Shown one piece after another: positions 12,201 to 18,604 of a DNA stretch of 64,000 bases (position 1 is the first letter of the stretch; each line of letters starts with the position of its first letter). The DNA is from Colias croceus. Taxonomy: Eukaryota; Arthropoda; Insecta; Lepidoptera; Pieridae. The stretch lies in assembly GCF_905220415.1 (NCBI RefSeq), contig NC_059548.1, positions 10,976,501-11,040,500 of the forward strand. The letters are read 5' to 3'. Below the pieces are notes generated by a model that made no database searches, had not been told where the DNA came from, and saw nothing but the letters and a program-made list of their open reading frames with translations. The position numbers and the translations under genes are program-made.

Positions 12201-15200
12201 ATGAAATCATCCGCATTCTGAGTTTTTGATGTCAGAATATAGGCGTAACGAGTGAAGTGATCCACTAATAGATGCAAATATGTTTTGGTTGAACGAGTAC
12301 CACCAAATCCCCCTATGGTGTCAATAGACACAATTTCAAACGGATAAGTAGCCGGACCTAAGTGAGACATCTGTCCAAATTTGTAATTTCCTCTAGATTT
12401 ATTTTTTATGCATACATCACAAGTTTCGCAAATTTTTTTTATATTATTTGATAAATTTTTCGCTTGATAAAAGGGCTTAATTTTATTTTCCATTTGTTGT
12501 CTTCCTAAGTGACAGTAATAGTAATGTACATGTTTTATTATTTTTTTGCTTAACTCCTCAGATAGTACAATCTTTTCATTCTTTCCTATCTTTTTATAAT
12601 ATATATTATGTTTGAAAATTAATTTATTTGTATTTTGTTTTATATCCTCATTTTTATCTTGGTCCTCTTTTATGTCTTTTAATTTAATAAAGTTCACTAC
12701 TTTTAAACTGCAATCTTGATTATCATATGATTCCAATACCGGATTTCTACTTAAGGTATCTGCCTCTATGTTATATTTACCTGGAGAATAAATTATTTTA
12801 AAATTAAACTGTGACAAATAATATGTTAGACTCCCCAGTTCTTCATCTGTTCTACTTTTTATATTCATATTTTCCAATGGTTTGTGGTCTGTATAAACCG
12901 TAAATGTTTTTCCTATAAGCCAGTGTTGCCAGTATTTTACCGCCTCTTTTATTGCCAAACATTCAAGATATATGGCTTTCTTCTTTTTTTGAGAGTCGTT
13001 TAATTTTTTTGAAAAATAAGCACAAGGTTTTTCCTCACCGTTGGGTTGAATTTGTTTTAAAATCGCACCAATGCCTTGAATGCTAGCGTCTGTATACACA
13101 TGTATTGGAAGGTCTGGATCAAAGATGGCTAGAATAGGTTTTGAGCAAAGTAGTTTTTTTATAGTTTCAAACGATTCTTGACATTTATCCGACCAAATGA
13201 ATTTCTCTCCTTTTCTTAATAAATTATGTAATGGATCAAGGATAATTGAAATATTTGGTACATACTTTCCATAAAAATTAATTTTTCCTAAAAATTGACG
13301 AACATTTTTTTGTGTTTTAGGAATTGGGAATTCTTTTATAGCTATCAAATTATCTTTTAGTGGAGTGACGGTATTGTTTTTTATTATGTGCCCTAGATAT
13401 TTTACTGAGTCCTGTGCAAAGTTGCATTTTGTGAATTTTAATTTTAAACCTTCTTTTAAGATTGCTTCTAATAATAAAGATAAGTGTTCAATGTGTTTTT
13501 TAAATGATTCTGAAAATACTAAAATATCGTCTATATAATTTACAGTAAAATCCGACAGTTTATGTTTTCTTATAATGCTACCCAATATTCTCTGAAAAAT
13601 AGCCGGTGAAGTCTTTAAACCAAAAGGTAGACAGGTCCACTGAAAGTGAGCATCCTGTGTAACAAATGCGGTTTTATGTCTATCTTCAATTTTAAGAGGT
13701 ATGGACCAGAACGCTGAGTTTACATCTAACGTTGAAAAATATTTACATTTTCTTGTTTTAATCATTAATTCCTCAATTAACGGAAATGGTTGTGATTGGG
13801 GAACTATAATTTTATTTAATTCTCGAAAATCTATACATAGCCTTGATTTTCTTCCTTCATCTTTTTTAAATGCTAGTGTTATGGGAGCAGCAAAAGGGCT
13901 GTAAGACTCCTCGATTAAATTTTTTTCTAGTAATTTTGAAATTTGTATTTCTATTTCTTTCATATCTTCAATGGAGCACCTATATGGTCTCTTACTACAG
14001 TATTTATCTATGATCAAATCTATATGAGCTTCATAACCTTTTACAGTGCCTACGTCATATTTGTCTCTAGCAAAAATTGAACTATATTTGGATATAAGAT
14101 TATGAATAGCTGATTTTTCCTGATGTTGTAAATTATTTACTGAAATATCAAAATTATCTACTGGCATATTTTCATTAAAGTTTATTTTATATTCATCAAT
14201 AGTTTCTTTTTTATCTTTATAATATAATGTATTATCTTGATTTTTCCCTATGTCACTACCCAAATATCCAGCAAATTTTTTTGTGTTTATAGATTGGTTT
14301 TCTTTATCTTTTATGTATTTTTTATAATGGTTATTTTGGGTGATATCTAAATTTTCATTTTGGGTTAAGTGAAATTTTTGTATACAGTCTAGTCCAAGTA
14401 GGAAGTTATAATCAAAGTTTTCTTCGTCTATAACAAAAATGTTGACATATTTTTCAATTTCAAAAATTTTAATTTTTAATTTTACCATTCCTAATGTTTT
14501 TTTTACGCCATTAATTGTTTTTAAACCTGTATTTGTATTATAAGTAGGTATTTTTTTTATAGATAATAATCTAGAATTTATTAAGGACACATTAGAACCT
14601 GAATCATAGATTCCTGATGTTTCCAAAGTGTCATTAATTAGTAATTTAACTTTTATTAATGGCGGCACAATCAGTTTTTTGGGTTAATTTCATTTAATTC
14701 GGTCTCTAATTCTGAATTATTAACGCTCCTTATATAATCTTTTTTTGGCCTGTCATTATTTTTAATTTTGAACCAACATTGGGATTCAGGGTGGTAACGT
14801 ATGCCTTTATTCTCTTTTTCACAAATTTTACATGGACTAATCATAGGTTTTACATTTTTCTCTTTTAGTTTATTTTCCAGAGGTCCTATCTTTTTATCAA
14901 ATGATTTTATGTTTACCTTATGCTCTAATCTTCTTATACTATTAAATAGGTCTTTAATTTCTTTTAAACTATTCCTATCAATATTATCCGCAATAAAACT
15001 AGGTAATCCAGTGGCAATCAGATCAATTAGAGTGATTTTATCTATGGATTTATTTATTTCTAACAGTAGTTTTTCTTTTTTTAACGCATATTCCAGTAAC
15101 GAGCCCTGCCTGTATTTATATAACATTGCATACCTGATCGGTGACCAACCCCTATCTGCAAAAGTATCACAAAAGTTTATTTTCCACACTGCCCATTCTG

Positions 15201-18200
15201 AATTTATGGTGTGCTTTATAAGCATGGAACTATACCAGTCTAAACAAGAATCTTCTATAAATAACCTAAAAATTTCAATTTTTCTGCTATCTTCTATTTC
15301 CATTCGTGCACATTCCGCTTCAAAAGTATTCATCCACTGAGACACATTAGTTATTTTGCTATTGAATTTTTCAATAACAAATTTTTCTGCCAATCTGTTA
15401 ACTGGTTTTGGTTTATCTTTTTTCATTTCAGCGAAGCCCTCAATGATCCTTGATAGTGATTCTTCGGAAATTCCTGATGTAGCAGATGGTGGTTCTGTTT
15501 GCTCCTCCAGTAAATATCCCATAAATTGTTTATTCCCATCTTCATCACAATAAACCATCTTCATCTCCGGTTTCATGGATACCCATACTTGTCGTTTCTC
15601 ATGTCGTCTTTGTAATGTAGCCTTCACTTTTTGAAATATTTGGGTCTGTGCTATAGCCTCATGCAGTCTAACAGGTTGTAATTTATCTGGGATGGCAAAG
15701 GTTCTGCCCTCTAAATCCGTTATTTTCGTTACACAAATTATATTTGTTTTAATATCTTCACTGGCCTTGACCATGAATTCAAATTTTAATTTATCCATTA
15801 TTGATGATTGAAAACTAGCTGTACAAATGTTGTTTTATAATGTTCTTATTTAATTTAGGTGGTAATGACTACCTGATGATGAAAAGAAAAACAATAGAAG
15901 CGTGTTGCTCTGAAAGAGAGAATTTTTTATTACATCAATATTACAGTTACATATTATAGTTTAAAATTACACTTCTAAGACTTTAATCTTAAAAATAAAC
16001 TCACCTGAAAGAGAGAAACAACATTTAAAGCTATTGTTTTACAATTTTAATTCAATTGGTATAACCTCCTTATTTCTTAGTCGCACGTGACGCAGCAAGT
16101 GATCTTTTTAATTATAGAGTAATGTCAAACCATAGTGTACAAACACCCACAGAGTAAGTAATGACAATTGACAGCCAATTTTAAAGGAAGTCTCACATGA
16201 GAACTTCATTTACATAAATATAAAAAAGAAATAAAATAAAACAGTTGGAAAAGTAAAGAAAGCGGTACCGTAATAATTGAGCTATTTTTCTTGTGGCCCC
16301 ACCTAGATGTGAAACTGCGCAGGTTTAAGGGACTGACTACCAACTTATTTTTTTAAGCCTTGGCTTATAGTATAAAGAATCGAGTTTATAATGGTGAATT
16401 TTGAGTACACTATAAATATAAAAAAAAAAATAAAATAAAATAAAGAATATAATATATAGATATACTAAAATTATGGAGAACAGTCGATATTTTTTTTTTG
16501 TGTATTTAATAACAATTAAACCACATCGAATCAGACCCTGAAAAATGAAAGGGTTCTATTCCTGAGCATACTCAAGCGTAAGAGAAAAAAAAAGACTCGA
16601 TTAGTAAAGTATTTCGGTCGCTATCGTGTTAACAAGAAAATCCTCCGCACATACAGACACACGGACGTCCAAGACAGAACTTTTTTAAACTGTTTTTTAA
16701 CTAGTTTAAATAACAAAAATGACATCAAAAATATCATGAATGTTAAAAATAGTGTTTTTTCTTAATATGTGTGTGTATGTATTATCTTACAAGTGCAATG
16801 TATGATACATAATAGTAGGGGAGCCCAGGATGCTAAATGTGGATTTACTCGAGCGTCACGGGAACTTATTAGAATTGGTAGATTAGACCATAGCGAGAAA
16901 AAAAGGTCCTATAATGTTTTCACTTTTAGCGGTGGGGAAGGGTTTTTTTATTTTTTTTAATTTAAAAAAGAAAAAAAATGGCTTGGAAATACTCAAGCGC
17001 GTTAGATATTGATATTTTGCATGCTCTAGGACGTCACTGAAAAAAAGTATACGTTAATCTGACGATTAAAGTGGCGATTTAATCGCTATGAAGAAAGGGT
17101 AAAAAATTAAAGTAATATTATTCGAGCGCGTCAGATTAATATCTGGGGGGGTTAATTACAATATAAGAAGTCCCCATTTCGCTAATCTGACGATTCGAGC
17201 TCAACCTTAGGGAATTATGGATTATTCAAATTTTCCAGCGGGGCCCCTGAGCGCACCCACCAACCATAACTGCTCATATTGACTAGAGGTACTAATGAAT
17301 AGCTAAGGTACCGTCCCTAATAGTAATCTGACGCGCTCGAGTAAATCCCAAAATCCCCTCTTGGGCTCCCCTACTATAAAGACATTTTAAGTTTGAAAAA
17401 TCAGATGTTTTGCGCGAAGTGACAGTAGTACCCACCTCAACGCTTCGCTTATGAGGCGTGCAAAATAAATTTTATGCCATAATGAATAGAAGAATAAAAA
17501 ATTGAATTAATAAAGGATAGACAATGTTTTCACTCTTCGTGTTACGTTTTTAAGGGACAAATGAAACACACGGTTGTTACCTACCAAGTCTTTATTAAAT
17601 TATTTTTAATTACAAATATGTATAAGCAAAACACAAACTATGCATCGTCCTCGTGCACATCGCGATGCATATACAACACACCACATAAGTGTATATTGCA
17701 ATATTGCAGCAGACCTCCTCGTGCCCGAACTGCCGCAAGCCCCTCCCCCGCTGCGGCGTGTGCTCCCTGCACTTGGGTACAAGCGCAGTGGGCGGCACGG
17801 GGGCGGGCGGGGCGGGGGCGGCGGCGGGGGGCGGAGGGGCGGGCGGGGCCACAGGGGCAGTGGGCGGCGCGCACTTCGCCGGCTGGTTCAGCTGGTGCGT
17901 GGCGTGCCGGCACGGGGGACATGCCGCACATCTGCTCGACTGGTTCAGGTGAATATCTGCCCAAACCCGTAAATATCAAAGAAAATGCCTTCTCTGTTCT
18001 GATCTCGCGCGAGGAAAGGATGGATTGCATAGCGATCTTCTTATTCTGTGTCTTGTGTCTTGATCTTGTCTTTCTTGTGTAGTTATATTGTTTTAACACC
18101 TAATAATAATTTCATCTATTAATTATTTAATCAGCGCCATTTCTGCTGTATAATATGTGGCAATAATAGTTCATGTGACTTTTTATATCTAAACTAAATT

Positions 18201-18604
18201 AGAAGATATTTTAAATCCATATTAACCACTAGCTATCAGCCGGCGGCTCCGCCCGCGGTTTCAAAGAAAAACTCGCATATTTCCCATTCCGGTGGAATTT
18301 CCGGGATAAAACCTATCCCTATTACTCGTGGATAATGTAGCTTTCGCATGGTGAAAGAATTTTTAAAATCGGTCCAATAGTTTATGAGCCTATTCATTAC
18401 AATCAAACAAACAAACAAAGTTTTCCTCTTTATAATATTAGTGTAGATAATAACTAACTTTTAATAGATTTTTGATGAATATAGTTTAAAATTATTATAT
18501 TTGAGTAATATGTTTCCAGCAACCACACGGAGTGTCCGGTGAGCTCGTGCTCGTGCCGCTGCAGTTCCCTCGACCCGCCCGACCGAGACAACATGGAGAT
18601 CTAG
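249..18604 (+). CDS. mio: GATOR2 complex subunit MIOS / missing oocyte (14 exons, 902 aa)
   Basis: MIOS is a core subunit of GATOR2, which opposes GATOR1 and promotes TORC1 activity at lysosomes in response to amino acids. Exons: 249-378, 672-866, 1358-1504, 2317-2469, 5988-6180, 6528-6630, 6840-7005, 7245-7420, 7747-7840, 8536-9180, 9602-9740, 10090-10333, 17710-17948, 18520-18604. All introns are GT-AG and every join keeps frame, giving 902 codons plus TAG, close to the roughly 870-aa fly and human proteins as I recall them. The N-terminal propeller (about residues 1-400) contains family-typical segments LAWSHMDPHLLAVGMDKHR, IKIFDLR and IQWCPTR. The solenoid contains LQLCGW and EDRVAFAC. 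The C-terminus carries CTYCGK near 765, then CPNCRKPLPRCGVC, WFSWCVACRHGGHAAH and CPVSSCSCRC, the zinc-ribbon/RING end. The start is the first of two in-frame ATGs (249, 258). Exons 5, 7, 8 and 10-13 are extremely GC-rich with Gly/Ala expansions. Intron 12 hosts a complete antisense LTR element. Confidence 0.93.
1010..1135 (+). repeat. Short retroposon tail fragment with A-run (mio intron 2)
   Basis: About 125 bp of higher GC content (gagagcctatacccaccatc through cccgctctcttaatt) ends in a run of A. The internal 'gtgctcatgggcggtggtga' and 'aggtgacccacctgctccg' segments resemble the 3' ends of lepidopteran LINE/SINE copies as I remember them. The family was not determined. Confidence 0.5.
1753..1941. 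mobile_element. Non-autonomous hAT-type MITE (189 bp)
   Basis: The ends form a terminal inverted repeat, CAGGGGTTCCCAA on the left and TTGGGAACCCCTG on the right. The element is flanked by a perfect 8-bp direct duplication, gtctatac, at 1745-1752 and 1942-1949. An 8-bp target duplication with CAGGG-type ends is the hAT signature. The interior is GC-rich ('cggcgcgcgcgcccctctt') and non-coding. It sits in mio intron 3. Confidence 0.85.
2541..2975. repeat. Lepidopteran dispersed repeat (accgactt...aggaggagg type)
   Basis: The stretch begins 'accgacttaaaaaaaaggag' and contains 'gttatcaattcggccggtat', 'cgatgcgggatggtgtcgaa' and 'cttcccggtaaccgattgag', wording I associate with a repeat seen very often in moth and butterfly introns. 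The superfamily could not be assigned. It lies in mio intron 4. Confidence 0.5.
2976..3117. repeat. Small inverted-repeat element with perfect 33-bp arms
   Basis: The arm at 2976-3008 and the arm at 3085-3117 are exact reverse complements over 33 bp by my reading (core: taactgcgttaaaaacaacc). They enclose 76 bp of AT-rich DNA. The arms end in the same accgactt motif that opens the neighbouring repeat at 2541, so the two are probably related. Confidence 0.7.
3964..4310 (-). pseudogene. Decayed non-LTR reverse transcriptase fragment
   Basis: The minus strand reads GVPQGSIFGPSLFLLYINDL followed by a degenerate active-site motif YADHVSVI, where YADD would be expected. This is the palm region of a LINE reverse transcriptase. 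The rest of the ORF is lost on both sides, and the second catalytic Asp is replaced by His. It differs in sequence from the LINE copy just beyond 4441, so it is a separate older insertion in mio intron 4. Confidence 0.7.
4441..5727 (-). mobile_element. 5'-truncated jockey-like LINE, reverse-transcriptase C-terminal half
   Basis: An open minus-strand frame runs from about 5727 to 4582. It contains FRHGRSAGDLLIYL, SLDIAKAFDRVWHKAL, AGVPQGCVLSPTLFLLHIND and the intact active-site box CYADDS, followed by the long C-terminal region typical of jockey-clade ORF2 (VRPHLEYCSHLWAG). The endonuclease and N-terminal RT parts are missing. This fits 5' truncation during target-primed reverse transcription. 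A T-run on the + strand at about 4440-4451 is the element's poly(A) tail. No clear target duplication was found. The ORF has no internal stop, so the copy is not very old. Confidence 0.85.
6181..6410 (+). repeat. 28-bp minisatellite built on a splice-donor/acceptor unit
   Basis: About eight units begin at 6181 (34 bp), 6215, 6243, 6271, 6299, 6327, 6355 and 6383. Units 2-7 are 28 bp. Nearly all units open with GTAGCG and end with CAACAG. The first unit starts at the first base of mio intron 5, directly after exon 5 ends in CCAG. Unit 7 has ATAG in place of GTAG, and unit 8 decays after 'agttctttatcaac'. Confidence 0.9.
7120..7244 (+). pseudogene. Reverse-transcriptase scrap at the 3' end of mio intron 7
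   Basis: The + frame at about 7192-7242 reads LLGVPQGTILGPLTLFH, matching the conserved GVPQGSILGPLLF box of LINE reverse transcriptases. Its last codons run into the polypyrimidine tract and acceptor (atttcacag) of mio exon 8. No further RT motif remains. Confidence 0.65.
9231..9550 (+). repeat. Cluster of TGGTCCTTCGAGCCGG-like motifs in mio intron 10
   Basis: Four related motifs lie at about 9231-9246, 9406-9420, 9444-9460 and 9538-9550, all variants of tggtccttcgagccgg. They are separated by AT-rich sequence and preceded by similar words (attgccc, aatgccc). The same word recurs in HDAC4 introns on both strands. Confidence 0.6.
11121..11494 (-). repeat. 3' LTR of the gypsy-type element
   Basis: This 374-bp copy begins tgttcttatt and ends catttaca on the + strand. 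It is identical by eye to 15841-16214. On the minus strand it follows the polypurine tract, so it is the 3' LTR. Confidence 0.93.
11495..11506 (-). other. Polypurine tract
   Basis: On the minus strand nine G residues followed by AGA abut the 3' LTR start (TGTAAATG). This is the expected position and composition for the plus-strand primer of an LTR element. Confidence 0.8.
11543..14674 (-). CDS. pol: Gypsy-type pol: protease, reverse transcriptase, RNase H, integrase
   Basis: An uninterrupted frame of about 1040 codons. An aspartic protease motif YDSGSNVS lies near residue 22. The RT has CIDFRELN, WTCLPFGLKTSPAIFQR and the active site YIDDILVF near 378. RNase H has YTDASIQGIGAIL and YTDHKPLE. 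Integrase has an H-H-C-C zinc module (HVHYYYCHLG...CETCDVC), first Asp in SIDTIGG and Glu in NGLNERLNQTL. The middle motif reads LSDQYPG. There is no good ATG: the first possible codon after the gag stop is GTG at 14668, and the frame opens just after a TAA at 14686-14684. Entry is therefore best explained by -1 frameshifting from gag at 14680-14674. All domains appear intact, consistent with the identical LTRs. Confidence 0.93.
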   Translation of the reverse strand: MIVPPLIKVKLLINDTLETSGIYDSGSNVSLINSRLLSIKKIPTYNTNTGLKTINGVKKTLGMVKLKIKIFEIEKYVNIFVIDEENFDYNFLLGLDCIQKFHLTQNENLDITQNNHYKKYIKDKENQSINTKKFAGYLGSDIGKNQDNTLYYKDKKETIDEYKINFNENMPVDNFDISVNNLQHQEKSAIHNLISKYSSIFARDKYDVGTVKGYEAHIDLIIDKYCSKRPYRCSIEDMKEIEIQISKLLEKNLIEESYSPFAAPITLAFKKDEGRKSRLCIDFRELNKIIVPQSQPFPLIEELMIKTRKCKYFSTLDVNSAFWSIPLKIEDRHKTAFVTQDAHFQWTCLPFGLKTSPAIFQRILGSIIRKHKLSDFTVNYIDDILVFSESFKKHIEHLSLLLEAILKEGLKLKFTKCNFAQDSVKYLGHIIKNNTVTPLKDNLIAIKEFPIPKTQKNVRQFLGKINFYGKYVPNISIILDPLHNLLRKGEKFIWSDKCQESFETIKKLLCSKPILAIFDPDLPIHVYTDASIQGIGAILKQIQPNGEEKPCAYFSKKLNDSQKKKKAIYLECLAIKEAVKYWQHWLIGKTFTVYTDHKPLENMNIKSRTDEELGSLTYYLSQFNFKIIYSPGKYNIEADTLSRNPVLESYDNQDCSLKVVNFIKLKDIKEDQDKNEDIKQNTNKLIFKHNIYYKKIGKNEKIVLSEELSKKIIKHVHYYYCHLGRQQMENKIKPFYQAKNLSNNIKKICETCDVCIKNKSRGNYKFGQMSHLGPATYPFEIVSIDTIGGFGGTRSTKTYLHLLVDHFTRYAYILTSKTQNADDFIKLVKKVTQDYKIALILSDQYPGINSNDFKKYLKEENIPIVFTAVNAPFSNGLNERLNQTLVNKIRCKINEKRDKIAWTTIAHECTDKYNETEHSVTGFSPKYLLEGKNVDILPEELKQNITQNHLIRDRKIALKNSIKSHNYNKQKFDKNRKHCELKVGDSVYVENGNRLNRKKLDELKIGPYQIIDKISNSIYKVNTGHKKLESNYFHITKLIPVVE
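14671..15798 (-). CDS. gag: Gypsy-type Gag (375 aa)
   Basis: The first ORF after the 5' LTR starts only 42 nt from it and runs 375 codons to TGA at 14673-14671. The middle contains WYSSMLIKH and WKINFCDTFADRGWSP, which fit a retrotransposon capsid domain. Near the C-terminus is a single possible zinc knuckle, CKICEKENKGIRYHPESQC, with spacing C-x2-C-x9-H-x4-C. The canonical knuckle is x2-x4-x4. The last sense codons form the frameshift site leading to pol. The role as Gag follows from position and architecture. Confidence 0.85.
   Translation of the reverse strand: MDKLKFEFMVKASEDIKTNIICVTKITDLEGRTFAIPDKLQPVRLHEAIAQTQIFQKVKATLQRRHEKRQVWVSMKPEMKMVYCDEDGNKQFMGYLLEEQTEPPSATSGISEESLSRIIEGFAEMKKDKPKPVNRLAEKFVIEKFNSKITNVSQWMNTFEAECARMEIEDSRKIEIFRLFIEDSCLDWYSSMLIKHTINSEWAVWKINFCDTFADRGWSPIRYAMLYKYRQGSLLEYALKKEKLLLEINKSIDKITLIDLIATGLPSFIADNIDRNSLKEIKDLFNSIRRLEHKVNIKSFDKKIGPLENKLKEKNVKPMISPCKICEKENKGIRYHPESQCWFKIKNNDRPKKDYIRSVNNSELETELNEINPKN
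14674..14680 (-). promoter_or_regulatory. -1 ribosomal frameshift site A_AAA_AAC
   Basis: In the gag frame the end reads cca aaa aac tga. The heptamer A AAA AAC is a classic X_XXY_YYZ slippery sequence and is followed at once by the stop. A -1 slip reads the next codons as CTG ATT GTG CCG, which is the open pol frame. This joins Gag to protease with no other change. The slippery motif is seen directly; its use is inferred. Confidence 0.8.
15841..16214 (-). repeat. 5' LTR of the gypsy-type element
   Basis: 374 bp, identical by eye to 11121-11494. On the minus strand it starts TGTAAATGAAG and ends AAGAACA. Transcription of the element would start here and run antisense to mio. Confidence 0.93.
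16215..16440 (+). repeat. Pre-existing direct repeat around the gypsy insertion site
   Basis: The 18-bp word gagtacactataaatata occurs at 11102-11119, just left of the element, and again at 16403-16420. Both are followed by similar A/AAAT-rich tails. The segment between 16215 and 16402 therefore sits between two copies of the insertion-site sequence, and the LTR element landed in one of them. Confidence 0.6.
16813..17376. mobile_element. MITE with TAGTAGGGGAGCCCA inverted ends (mio intron 12)
   Basis: The left end is tagtaggggagccca and the right end is tgggctcccctacta. The arms continue with shared ggatttactcgagcg. A TA dinucleotide could be the target duplication. The interior repeats the motif ctcgagcgcgtcagatta in both orientations near 16847, 16990, 17119, 17185 and 17328. 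No transposase ORF is present. Confidence 0.7.
18228..18445 (+). repeat. RTE-like LINE 3'-end fragment (mio intron 13)
   Basis: Starts ccactagctatcagccggcg and contains ggctccgcccgcggtttcaa, aatttccgggataaaaccta and aatcggtccaatagtttatg, ending near tataatattagtgtag. The order of these words matches the 3' ends of RTE-type elements that are abundant in Lepidoptera. Non-coding remnant. Confidence 0.65.

Larger units (their letters stand above)
11121..16214 (-). mobile_element. Intact young Ty3/gypsy-type LTR retrotransposon
   Basis: A 5094-bp element lies antisense to mio in intron 12. Its two 374-bp LTRs (TG...CA ends) are identical when compared line by line, so the insertion is recent. On the minus strand the order is LTR, a 42-nt leader, gag, pol (protease, RT, RNase H, integrase), a polypurine tract and LTR. 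No envelope-like ORF is present. The flanks share taaatataa at 11112-11120 and 16215-16223, a 9-bp direct repeat longer than usual for this superfamily. The clade was not determined. Confidence 0.92.

Noticed and set aside
13701..15553. Several + strand ORFs inside the gypsy-type element
   Set aside because: They are antisense shadows of gag and pol with no domain of their own.
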